NCBI RefSeq assembly: GCF_027595985.1
Contig: NC_073304.1
Span: 216,878,000 to 216,941,999, forward strand
DNA: 64,000 nucleotides
Source: Sorex araneus
Taxonomy: Eukaryota; Chordata; Mammalia; Eulipotyphla; Soricidae
Direction of reading: 5' to 3'
A program made the translations under genes and the position numbers. Shown here piece by piece: positions 32,446-43,629 of this stretch. Each line of letters begins with the position of its first letter. Position 1 is the first letter of the stretch. The notes under the pieces were generated by a model, which saw only the letters and a program-made list of their open reading frames with translations, had not been told where the DNA came from and made no database searches.

Positions 32446-34341
32446 AAAAAATTTCTGACATAATTATTAATCACCTGCAATATTTTTTTAAGATCTGAAG
32501 TTTGGGGATAAAAGCGAATTTGTTGCCAACTGTTTGAGTCCCCAAAGTGTCCGCCTGTTTTTCATTTGTTTTTTGTTTTGGGGTCACACCCGGCATGCTC
32601 AGGGGTTACTCCTGACTCCGCACTCAGGAATTACTCCTTGCTGTGCAGGGGAAATCATGTAGGATGCCAGGGATCCAACACGGTCCGCCTGGTGCAAGGC
32701 AAACACCCTACCTAATGTAGTGTCGCTCTGCCCATATTTACTTATTTATTTATCTTTGTGGTATATATTTATATAGTGGTAGTGAGAACAAGTAGTATAG
32801 CTTACATTACACAAGACATAAGGAATGTGTAGTAAAAACTCATATTTGAGTAAGTCCTAACAAACAGAAATCTAAACAATGCTGACAAGGTTTTGAACTC
32901 TGGAACTGATGAATCTGGCTGAATATAATAGGGCTAGCATTGCCAAAGAGGCAAATGCTGGTTCAATCAATCCTTGGCACCACCTGGTTCCAGGTGAAGC
33001 TAGCTAAGAATGGGTCACCCCCAAACTCTCTGCACAATCAGGTGGTCCCAAAACCCAACAATCAATTCCTGCTTTTTTTTTAATAATTAAGGTTTTTTTT
33101 TAAGTTCTTTTATGATTTTTTTTAACCACACCTGCTGGTGTTCTATACTGTTTGTGTTCAAACCTAAGTCTTCCATATGCAAAACGTGCACCCAGCCATT
33201 GGCACTATCTCTCCTATCCAAAGGCTATTTGTGGTTTTTTGCTTTTGGGGGTTTGTTCTCTGGCAGTTTTGCTTTTGGGTCACACCTAGCTCTGCATTCA
33301 AGAATCACACCTGGCAGTGCTCAGGGGACCCTATGGGATTGAGCCTGGGTCAGCTACATGTAAGGCAAGTGCCTTACCCACTATACTATCTCTCTGGCCC
33401 CCAGACTATTTGTTTTTTATAATCTTTTCTTTCAATACACATCCTAAGTTGACCACTGACAAGTTGAAATTTGCCTAATTTACTGCAAGAGCATGAATAA
33501 GTGTATCTCTACTACACTGGGTGAAAACCCAGTTCCACTGCCACTCTTGGGCCAAATAAGAGACATGGTCATCAGTTGAACTTTATTGGCCACCACTTAT
33601 CTAATTGGAGAAAAGTGAACTTATCTCCTCAAAACAACCAGCTTATTTTCCAGGTCCCAAGAAGAGGGTTTAAAGAGAAAGAATAGAAAACAAAAGGTCT
33701 GAAGAGAAGAGGGACATATTCTTTCTCAACACATTCTTTCCTTTTCTTTTATTTCTTTTTTGAGGGGGCACCATACCCAGTTGTGCTCAGGACTTACTCC
33801 TGGCTCTGCGCAGGGCTCCCTCCTGGCTGTGCTTGGGGACCGTATGAGGTGCCTAGGGATCAGAAGTCAGAGAATGCATGGAATAAAGTATTTGCCTCAC
33901 TTGAAGCTAAGCCTGGTTTGATCCCTGACACCCTATTTGGTGAATACCACCAGGAGTGACCTCTGTACCCAGAGCCAGACCTTGAGCACTGCTAGATTTG
34001 GCCCAAAACCAAAACAAACTAAATCAAACTAAGAACAACAAAAAATTATATTCAAGTCTCTGGGATGGGTTGGAAGTGGTAAAGTACATGTCTTCCATGC
34101 ACTGCAATAGGCCCTGGTTTGGATCCGTGTCCCCCCTGACCACCTGTCCAAGACCTGGCCAGGCATCCCTAGACAGAGTACTGTCTGCTGGCTAGTGTCC
34201 CAACATCTCCAGATGTGCTTCCCCCACCCTTCCCAAAGACATGCCATTCAAGGGGCCTGAGAGATACTGTAAAAGTGAAGATACTCATTTAGTGACATCA
34301 AGCAGTATAAAAGAAATTACTATGGGCCTCAGGGCTGCCTC

Positions 34342-34593
34342 GGGGCTGGAGCAATAGCATAGCGGTTGGGCGTTCACTTTTCACACGGCTGACCCGAGTT
34401 TGATTCCTCTGCACCTCTCGGAGAGCCCGGCAAGCTACCGAGAGTATCTCGCCCGCGGGGCAGAGCCTGGCAAGCTACCCGTGCGTATTGGATATGCCAA
34501 AAACAGTAACAATAAGTCTCTCAATGAGAGACGTTACTGGTGCCCGCTCGAACAAATCGATGAGCAACAGGATGACAGTGACAGTGACAGTGC
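34342..34593 (+). mobile_element. Alternative-body SINE (CTCTCGG type), best preserved
   Basis: Complete: head, CTCTCGGAGAGCCCGGCAAGC, hairpin 34505-34539, then GATGACAGTGACAGTGACAG. CTATGGGCCTC at 34320-34330 and 34594-34604 may be the target-site duplication, leaving 11 extra bases before the usual 5' end. Confidence 0.85.
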
Positions 34594-34604
34594 CTATGGG
34601 CCTC

Positions 34605-34745
34605 TTATGGGGGCAAACTTGAGGAGTGGTTGAGAAAATGGTGACAACAGTGGAGGGAAGGTGACAATGATGGGATTGGTGTTGGACTATTGAATACCTG
34701 TAGCAAATCTCATAGACAACTTTGTAAACTACAGTGTTTAGAGAG
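34605..34745 (+). mobile_element. Probable L1 3'UTR fragment
   Basis: Plus-strand text with GGTGTTGGACTATTGAATAC resembles the 3'-terminal fragments at 7365-7600 and 8535-8612. A SINE at 34342-34593 is inserted just upstream. Confidence 0.35.
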
Positions 34746-35417
34746 TTGGGGGGAGGGGGAGAGTTAAGGCACTCACAGGACATGCTATTCAAGTGACCTA
34801 GAGATAGAACAAGGGTCAGAATCTGTGGGACCCCAGATGCCATTGTTGCATGGTCCCAGAGCACCCCCTGGTGGTTCCCAGCACAGCAGGTCCAGAGCTT
34901 TGAACTTTCACCTCAATTAGCTTTATGAATAATAGCAGAGGCACTGGAGCCCTTGAGCACTGTTTAAGAGGCCCCCCTAAAATACTGTTCGAATATCCTC
35001 CCTCCAGACCCACGCTAACAGGTGATTAAAGTTTAGGGAGCAAGTACAGCAGCAAAAAGTTAATAAGTACATGTCTTGGGTTTGGAAAGTAGAACTGTAC
35101 GGAGGGCACTTGCTTACACGTGGCAGACTTGGTATCAATTTTCTGTACCCCATATGAATCCCTGAGACCTGCCAGGCATGGTCCCTGAGCACAGAGCCAG
35201 GAGTAAGCCCTGAGAACTGCCATGTGTAGCTTAAAAACCAAAAATAATAAGTATAGGTTTGGAGTGATAATACAGCGGGTAAGGAGCTTGTCTTGCACGC
35301 GGCCAATCCAGGTTTGGTCCCCAGCATCCCATATGGTACCCTGAGCACTGCCAGGAGTAATTCTTGAGTGGAGATCCAAAAGTAAGACCTGAGTATTGCC
35401 AAGTGTGGCCCAAAACC

Positions 35418-35632
35418 CGAGCGATAGCACAGCGGCCGACCCGAGTTCGATTCCTCCGCCCCTCTCGGAGAGCCCAGCAAGCTACCGAGATTATCAAGCC
35501 CGCGCGACAGAGCCTGGCAAGCTACCCGTGCATATTGGGTATGCCAAAAACAGTAACAATAAGTCTCTGAGAGACGTTACTAGTGCCCGCTCGAACAAAT
35601 CAATGAGCAACGGGATGACAGTGACAGTGATA
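35418..35632 (+). mobile_element. Alternative-body SINE with deletion in the tRNA-like head
   Basis: About 25 bp between the A-box and GGCCGACCCG are missing. Otherwise the body is complete, ending CAGTGACAGTGATAAAT and then an AAAT array. Confidence 0.8.
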
Positions 35633-36220
35633 AATAAGTAAATAAATAAATAAAAGTATGCAAGTATATATTTTTAGAAATGTCTGGAATCTTGCTTACT
35701 GCTGCAAAGATATCTACAACCATATTGCTTGCACATAAAATTTAAATTTTGGTTTGTTATTTGCCACACCCCAAACTCTCTCCAGATATATGTATGGCCA
35801 GAGAGTGAGTTCAACAGATTGAGCTGAACACGTGATTTGCATGCAGGAGACTGGGATTTGGTTCCCTGGCTATAGACACTTTGAGCATGCCAGAAGTGAC
35901 CCAGAACATAGTTGGGAGTAGTCCCTGAGAGTACCAGCAGATGTGACCCCAAAACCAACATCACATAGGAGTTAATTAAACATTTATCAGCCCACTCTGG
36001 TTTGAACTGTAGTGTCACATGTTCCCCTGTTCACTGCTGGGAGTGCCCCCTAGGATAGAGCTAGTCACCAAGAACCCTCACATTTGGGGCCAGAGCCATA
36101 ATATAGCAGATAGGGCATTTGCCTTGTACCCAACTAGCCCAGGTTCTATTCCCAGCATCCATATGGTCCCTGAAGCCCCACCAGAAGTGATCCCTAAGTG
36201 AAGAGATAGAAATAAGTTCT

Positions 36221-36395
36221 GGGGCTGGAGCAATAGCACAGTGGCGTTTGCCTTCCACGCGGCCGACCTGGGTTCAATTTCCAGCATCCCATATGGTCCT
36301 CCAAGCACCACCAGGAGTAATTCCTGAATGCATGAGCCAGGAGTATCTTCTGTGCATCGCCGGGTGTGACCCCACACACACACACAAAAAAAAAA
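36221..36395 (+). mobile_element. SINE inserted in an older SINE
   Basis: AGAAATAAGTTCT occurs at 36208-36220 and 36396-36408. The host body continues on both sides (36085-36207 and 36409 onward). A (CA)n run precedes the A tail. Confidence 0.86.
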
Positions 36396-36838
36396 AGAAA
36401 TAAGTTCTGATCACCACTGTGACAATCCCCCCCACAAAAAAAATAAGAACTGCCAGATGTGGTCCAAAAATAAATACACAGGGGCTAGAGTGATAGTACA
36501 GCAGGTAGAGCATTTGCCTTGCACGTAGCCGACCCAGGTTCAGTTCCCAGCATCCCATATGGTTCCTCAAGCACCACCAGGAGTAATTCCTGAGTGCAAA
36601 GCCAGGAGTAACCCCTGTGCATTGCCAGGTATGACCCAAAGAGCAATCAATCAATCAACCAATACACATAATACATAAGTACTCTACAAATAAATAAAAT
36701 CTGAAAACACATTCATTATAATAAATACTCAGAAATTATTTCATTTGGATTCCCAGCATCCCATATGGTTCCCCAAGCAGTGAAGTGCATGAGCCAGGAG
36801 TAGCCCCTGTGCAGTGCCAGGTATGACCCAAAAAGCAA

Positions 36839-36895
36839 AATAAAATGAATAAATAAATGAATGAATGAATAAATAAATAAACAAATAAATTATTT
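36839..36895 (+). repeat. (AAAT)/(AATG) array at a SINE tail
   Basis: A mixed tetranucleotide array after a partial plus-strand SINE. Confidence 0.85.
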
Positions 36896-37729
36896 CATTT
36901 ATTATGCCCAAACTATCAATGTTAGCTATATAACTGTCCTTTGTCCTTGAAACTACACAAGTATTGTCTGTGCTACATGTAGCTGGGAAATACTAAACCT
37001 CACAAAGCATGAAAATAAAGTAACTTGGGCCGGAGCGATAGTACAACAGATAGAGCATTTGCCTTGTGCATGGTCGAACCAGGTTTGATCCCCGGCGTCC
37101 CATGTGATTCCCCAAGCACCTGCAGGAGTAATTCCTGAGTACAGAGTGAGGAGTAACCCCTGAGCTTTGCCAGGTGTGACCTAAAAAGACCAAAAAAGAC
37201 CAAAAATAAAGTAACTTTTACCAAATATTGATCACAGATTAGTGTGAGAACTAATATTTCACTCTGAAAATTCAGGTGAAATACCATCATTAAAACATTT
37301 GTTTTTTGTGCTAGAGCCCAGACTGTTCATGAGGGAGACCCAAGTTTGAATACTGACACTCCACGGTCCTGACAGCTGTGGCCCAAAAGCCAAAAAATCA
37401 AATCAAAACAAAAATTGTTCTCCTGGAGGCAAGGAGAAAGCTCAAAATGCTCAAACAAATGCTGTGTTTGCAGGAGCCCCTGGGCTGACGCCTGCTGCTG
37501 TTTCCCTGAGCACCAGGAGCAATCATGCACCACTCTGAAATTAGAATCTTCTCCAGCAAGCACCATAGTGCGTGGCCCCAAAACTAAATACATATTTGTT
37601 ATCCTGGGGACAGAGAGATAGCTTCAAGGACTGAAGTACAAGTCTTGCATGTGCTAGACCCAGGTTCAGTTCTCAGCAATAAGTGGATGGTTCTAGCAGT
37701 CATGCAGTTGGCCTGAGCACTGAATTCCT

Positions 37730-38329
37730 TTTTTAAATATTTTTTTTTAATTTTTTAAATTTTACTGAATCACCGTGTGATAGTTACAAGCTTTCATGTT
37801 TGGGTTACAATCACACAATGATCAAACACCCATCCCTCCCCCAGTGCACATGCCCCACCACCAATATCCCGGGCATACCCCCACTTTCCCAACCTCCCCC
37901 TGCCTCTAAGGCAGACAATATTCCCCATACTCTCTACTTTTGGGTATTATAGCTTGCAACACAGACACTGAGAAGTTATCATGTTTGGTCCATTATTTAC
38001 TTTCAGCGTGGATCTCCCATCCCAACTGGTTCCTCCAGCCATCATTTTCTTAGTGATCCCTTCTCTATTCCATCTGCCTTCTCCCCTCTGCTCATGAAGC
38101 AGGCTTCCAACTATGGGGCAATCCCCCTGGCCCTTGTAACTACTGTCCTTTGGTGTAAGCCTCATGTGATGCTATCCCACACTCCATAAATGAGTTCAAT
38201 CCCTCTATGTCTGTCCCTCTCTTTCTGACTCATTTCACTTAGCAAGATACTCTCCATGTTTATCCATTTATAAGCAAATTTTATGACTTCATCTCTCCTA
38301 AAAGCTGCATAGTATTCCATTTAGCAACC
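37730..38329 (-). mobile_element. 5'-truncated L1 (LINE-1) 3' end
   Basis: On the minus strand the segment ends in an A-rich tail (the T-rich block at 37730-37765) and near its 5' side contains GGAATACTATGCAGC, a hallmark of the 3' end of L1 ORF2. It is flanked by GAATTCCT at 37722-37729 and 38330-38337, an 8-bp target-site duplication, and it splits an older SINE. About 600 bp remain, so it is non-autonomous. Confidence 0.75.
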
Positions 38330-38416
38330 GAATTCCTCATACAGCCCAGCTGATGAAGCTTCATCGGAATTAATCCCCTGAGTATCCCTTGTCAGGCAAA
38401 AAGATAATTTAGTTAA

Positions 38417-38990
38417 TTTATTTATTTGGTTAAGAAGTGAAACATATCGTGGTAGGTGGGATGGGGGGATTGAGTGCTGGAGTGGGAAGAAGGGACTGGA
38501 GGGGGCAGCTCCAAAATTCTCAGGAGTTCAGTGCCCGCTACTTGTCCAGAGGCTCACGATTAGGGATGTATTGGTCCCCACAATCTTCTGGAATGAGCTG
38601 CTTCTCAGCCACCATGTCTTCAAACTTCATTTGCATTAGACTTGGTCAGGCCCCACTTCTTGGAGACGTGGATTTTTCTAATGACCAAGAAGCTTGAACT
38701 TGTCCTGAATCAAAGCTCAATCAGATATTCCTTGTTCTACACTTTGGTGTGGATGGACAGGATTACTTGGCCAGTGTGGACACTGGCCATCATGCCCTGG
38801 GGCTTTCCAGAGGTGTCTGAATTCCTGTTCGGAACCTGAGATTGGGGCCAGCATGAGAGCAGATAGGATTATTCATGGCAAAGGACTGTCCCCAAGGTGC
38901 CTTCTTATAGTTCGTAACAAACCAGAGGCTGAGGACACTGCCGAGGAGGCTGCTTGCTACCTGCAGCCATTGCACACTGGACCCCACTAA
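38417..38990 (-). pseudogene. RPL10: RPL10 (uL16) processed pseudogene
   Basis: On the minus strand the C-terminal two thirds of ribosomal protein L10 is readable without introns: [22 protein letters not shown] and [11 protein letters not shown], then a TAG where the functional gene has Trp, then RALNS and TGA at 38522-38520. Other lesions are a nonsense codon at the Gln before NKE and a one-base insertion before FEDM near 38625. The 3' side ends in AAATAAATAAA. The 8-bp repeat TTAGTTAA at 38409-38416 and 38991-38998 fits a target-site duplication from L1-driven retroposition. The part from about 38870 to 38990 is too diverged to align by eye. 5'-truncated and not functional. Confidence 0.85.
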
Positions 38991-40239
38991 TTAGTTAACT
39001 ACAGAAAAAAAAACTTACATGGGGCTAGAGTGATAGCAAAGCAGGTTGGGTGTTTGCCTTGCACACAGCCGACCTGGGTTCGATCCCTGGCATCCCATAA
39101 TGGTCTCCCAAGCACCACCAGGAGTAATCCCTGAGAAAAGCTGGATGTGACCCCCCCCAAAAAAAGTCAAAACTCAAAACACTGTGTGTGCCTGGGGTTG
39201 GAGACATAGTACAGCAGGTAAGGCTTATATGTAGCCAACCTGGGTTCCATTCCTGGCACCCCAAATGACCCCTGAGTGCAGGACCAAGAGTTAAGGCCTA
39301 AACAATGCCAGGTGTGGTAGCAAGGCCAAATAACAACAGAAATCCAAACAAAACATTTGGATGGAGAGATAATATAAAGGGTAAGGTACTTGCCTTGCAT
39401 GCCACCAAACTGTGTGCAATCCCTGGCACCCTGTATTATCCCTTGAGTCCCACCAGGAGTAATCCCTGAACACAGAACTAGGAGTAAGTCCTGGGCATCA
39501 CCAAGTGTGTCCCTCCTTCAGAAAATAAAATACCCCCACCAAAAAAGATTTGTCAACATCAATGCTGGCTGTGGGGGCTAGAGAGATGAAACAGGGGTAA
39601 GGCACTTGCCTAGCATGCAGCAGCTGATTAGGGTTCACTCTTGGGCACCTCGTATAGTCCACATGTGAAGTTTATGCTCTTTCATAATGCTATATCCACT
39701 GTGTCTGTTAACTCGTTTTTATTTATCATCTTACATCTTTTTTTTTTTGGGGTCACACCCGGTGATGCACAGGGGTCACTCCTGGCTCATACACTCAGGA
39801 ATTACCCCTGGTGGTGTTCAGGGGTATGGGACCCTATGGGATGACCATATGGGATGCTGGGAATTGAACCCGGGTTGGCTGTGTGCAAGGCAAACGCCCC
39901 ACCCTATGTGCTATCACTCCAGCCCTCTCATCTTGTATCATATAACTAAATACATGACTTAGTGTCTATTTGAGAGCCCTATCTGAAGTCACTGTTTTTG
40001 TTCATTTGTTTTTAAGCCACACCTTCTCCATACCAGGCTATGGAGGAGGGCACTCTGTTCCCTGCTTGGGTACTTGCTCCCTGCAGTGTTCAAGGGGGCC
40101 ATTGCAATATTCTGGCTGTCGAACCTGGGCCTCTTACAAGCCAAATATGTGCAGTAGCAATCTGAGCTTACTCCTTGGCCCGGCACAGGCACAACTGCAT
40201 AGAAAAGGGACTTAAAGTCTCCCGGATGAATTTGTTGAA

Positions 40240-40560
40240 GAAAGAAAAGAAGACAGGTCACTCACCTTTTTCTATGCTTTTTCCTCACTTACATAACCTT
40301 ATCGGAGCTTCTGCTGTGAGGCTGCTTCTCTTGCTAGCAGGAAACCCTACCAGCTAGTTTTAATAAACACTCCTTCAAATTTTATTTTTTTGTCTCTAGT
40401 GATCATTTGATTGCGACCCAACTTCTGGGGGCTCATCCATGGTTTGACAGTGTGGGGACCCCAACATGTGAGGTCCCTGGGAGGGGCGCAGGGGTCTGAT
40501 TAAGGACCTCTCATTCTGCTGACAGTCTTCTCCATGGGCCTGTAAAACTAGGATAGTGTG
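40240..40560 (+). mobile_element. Endogenous retrovirus relic: partial LTR, tRNA-Pro-type primer binding site and leader
   Basis: A polyadenylation signal (AATAAA at about 40361) sits before a T-rich stretch like an R/U5 region. This runs into TGGGGGCTCATCC at about 40426, a slightly mutated primer binding site of the tRNA-Pro class used by gammaretrovirus-like elements. A GC-rich leader-like stretch follows to about 40560. U3 looks truncated. No gag, pol or env reading frame is recognisable nearby, so this is an inert remnant. Confidence 0.55.
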
Positions 40561-40649
40561 CAAGGCCGGCTGCAGCGCTACTTGCCCCATTTTTACTCCC
40601 CCTAACTTCCCACTACCATTCTATCACAAGGGCCAGCAATGCAGTTGTT

Positions 40650-40731
40650 TTAAACAGTTACCACTTGTGCTTCCTTTCAATAGAAGTATCACATATTTCA
40701 TTCATATAAAAAATAATCGTATTTCTTTAGG
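40650..40731 (+). repeat. Imperfect direct repeat (partner about 41325-41395)
   Basis: TTACCACTTGTGCTTCCTT and a following TATTTCTT motif recur at about 41336-41385, on either side of minus-strand SINEs. Confidence 0.55.
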
Positions 40732-42218
40732 CTTTGAGCTTACTGATTTCATCACTCAGTGTGGCAAATGGACTTCAACTCCAGGAATTACAAAATAAAA
40801 TACACCCGAGTCTGGGTTCTGTTCTAGCTCAGTGTGGAGCTCGGCATGCATCTGGAGCCAGGATGCATGTATGAAGGCAAAGCTGCATCCCACACAGCTG
40901 AGACCCACCATGAGGACTGTTGAACACATCTCACCAGAAACAGATTTCTCTCCAGGATCAATGATTTTTTTTTTTTGGCCACACCTGGTGATGCTCAGGG
41001 GTTACTGCTGGCTTTGCACTCAGGAATTACCCCTGGCGGTACACAAGGGACTATATGGGATTCTGGGAATCAAATCCGGGTCGACCACGTGCAAGGCAAA
41101 TGCCCTACTCGTTGTGTTATCGCTCCAGCCCCAATGATTGTTTTTGTTCTTTTGTTATGCAGTTTGTATTTATTTTGAGGGGTCCACACCAAGAGGTGCT
41201 CAGAGCTGACTCCTACTGGGTCTCTGGGACCACCTGGGGCGCTGGTGATGGAGCACAGGTTTCCATCCCTGTGCAAAGCAAGTGCCCTTCTCATTGCAGC
41301 ATCATCAGTGCCCACAAATGAGTTTGTTGAAACAATTACCACTTGTGCTTCCTTCTGATCAAATGAAAAATCATAGTATTTCTTCAGTATTAAAAATAAT
41401 TAGGGGCCGGAGTGATAGCACAGCGGGTAGGGCGTTTGCCTTGCACACGGCCGACCTGGGTTCGATCCCCGGCATCCCATATGGTCCCCCAAGCACCGCC
41501 AGGAGTAATTCCTGAGTGAAAAGCCAGGAGTAACCCCTGTGCATTGCTGGGTGTGACCCAAAAAGCAAAAAAAAAAAAAAAAAAAAAAAAATTAGAACTG
41601 GAGTCGGAGGAATAGCACAACAGAGATGGCGTTGGCCTTGCATATGGCTGACCAGGGTTTTATTCTTGGAATTCCACATGGAATTTAACTCATGGAGTTT
41701 AGCTCAGCAAGCCCATATCCTGGCGCCCAACACACTTATGTAAGCAAGCATAGCGTGGCAAGCACAGTTATAGAAATAAGAAAAAGTGATTACACAAAAC
41801 AATGAACTATTGGGGCTGAAGCAATAATACAGCAGGTAGGGCATTTGCCCTGCACGTGGCTCACTCGGGTTCGATTCCCAGCATCCCATATGGTCCCCTG
41901 AGCATTGCCAGGAGTAATTCCTGAGTACATGAGCCAGGAGTAACCCCTGTGCATCGCCGGGTGTGGCCTCTTCCTAAAAAAGACAACAATGAACTATTGA
42001 TCTTTAATCACCTTACCTTTGGGGGCCCTACCCCATTGTTTCTATTTGAACTGTGATTGGGCTGGTTTCCTACTGGAACAGTTACAGGAAATCAGTATAT
42101 TTATGGAATAACTCAGACATCTAAAATGTAAACTTGTAAAGTAATTATACTTCATATTCCTACTGTTTAGGCAACAAATCATATAGAGTAACATATATCT
42201 ATCTATCTGTATATACAC

Positions 42219-42466
42219 CTCTCGGAGAGCCTGGCAAGCTACCCAGAGTATCCCTCACGCACGGGCAGAGTCTGGCAAAATACCCGTGGCATATTTGATA
42301 TGCCAAAAACAGTAACAATAGCTCTCATTCCCCTGACCCTGAAAGAACCTCCAATCATTGGTAAAGATGAGTAAGGAGAGGCTGCTAAAATCTCAGGGCT
42401 GGGAGGAATATAGATGTTACTGGTGCCTGCCCGAGTAAATCGACGAACAACGGGATGACAGTGATA
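42219..42466 (+). mobile_element. Third SINE form: alternative body with extra block, head missing
   Basis: Starts at CTCTCGGAGAGCCTGGCAAG. After CAGTAACAAT comes an extra block (CATTCCCCTGACCCTGAAAG to AATCTCAGGGCT) of about 100 bp, then TGTTACTGGTGCCTGCCCGA and CAGTGATA. The extra block is shared with 51008-51163. Confidence 0.7.
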
Positions 42467-43629
42467 AAAGATACATAAGCTAATGTAAGGGTAGTTTTGA
42501 AGTTAGAATTAACATGTGAGGAGCTTTGAAAACCAAGAATTTTCATAGGGCAGAAGAGAGAGGTCAATGCACTGAGTTAATGGTTTCTTTTTTGTTGTTG
42601 TTTGTTTTCTTTTTGGTTTGGTTTTTGGGCCACATCTGTCAGTGTTTAGGGTTTACTCCTGACTCTGTACTCAGAGACTCAGGGGATCATATGTGGTGCA
42701 GAGGTCAGCCCACTGTAAGGCAGGTGCCCTACCTACTGCAAAATTGCTCTGTCCCTGAGTTCATGCTTTGTATGCAGGAGCCCAGGTTGAATCACCTCCA
42801 AATCCATGGTCCCCTGAATGCTGCTGGAGTGTGCCCAAAGTACAAAGCTGAAGAACTCACCACAGCCATCCAGGTGTGGCCTCAAATCAAACAAATGGAA
42901 CACAGATGACAGTATGAGATACTCAAGTGCTAACTTCAGGCACAGTTGGTAGGTGGTCTTGTGGTGGGGTTGGGGGTCTCACTCGCCTGCCTGGACTTGA
43001 ACCAGAAGCAAAGCATGTGCACCAGCCCTTTAAGATTGATTTCCTGCCCAGATATAATTTTTATTCTCACAGATACAAAGCTTTGCTTGTTCCTTCCTAC
43101 TTTTAATCTTTTACGTGAAGATTAAAAGGCAAATGATCTCAGAAGAGTCATGATGATCCCAAGAGGTTCTTAAGCAAAGCAGAGCAAGGTAGTGTCACAC
43201 AGTGAAAAATCTTGGGCTTTTTTGTCAGATGTGAGGCTGAATCTCCTGTTTGCTCTTTGCTGAACACTAGATTTGTTGTCCTGAGTAAGTTATTTTACTT
43301 TTCTATTCTGAGTTTATCTGTAAAACACGATTGAGGATAACGTGTTTTGTAGCATGATCTGAGAATTAGACATAAGTAAGGGAATAGTTGGGAACTGGAA
43401 GCTTAAGTAATACGCCGGATTTGGGTAAAAACATTCCCACAATTCCCCTTTTGTCCTATTGACGGTATTTTCACCCTGGTACTCAAAAGACTGGTTGTAA
43501 AGTACAAGATACAAGCATTTGTTTGCGAGGGCGCCTGTAAACATTTGTTCAATGAGTTACCAATAAAGTTTTGAATTAAAAAAAAAAACACTCCGTTTCA
43601 ATTAAGCTTGGCCCGAATTGCGAGCGGGA

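Larger units (their letters stand above)
31511..43600. repeat. MED1-CDK12 intergenic interval: SINEs plus retrocopies
   Basis: Plus-strand SINEs at about 31668-31808, 32269-32445, 32930-33060, 33870-34010, 34060-34225, 34342-34593, 34790-34970, 35070-35235, 35254-35415, 35418-35632, 35795-35955, 36085-36420 (split), 36221-36395, 36481-36650, 36740-36840, 37028-37195, 37310-37400, 37425-37590, 37605-38400 (split by L1), 39019-39170, 39190-39330, 39357-39520, 41404-41592, 41813-41975, 42219-42466 and 42750-42890. Minus-strand copies at about 31905-32030, 32080-32245, 32573-32735, 33270-33405, 33762-33870, 39738-39925, 40000-40180, 40965-41135, 41178-41320 and 42600-42750. 33420-33730 and 42900-43560 show no recognised repeat and no gene. 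Confidence 0.65.
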
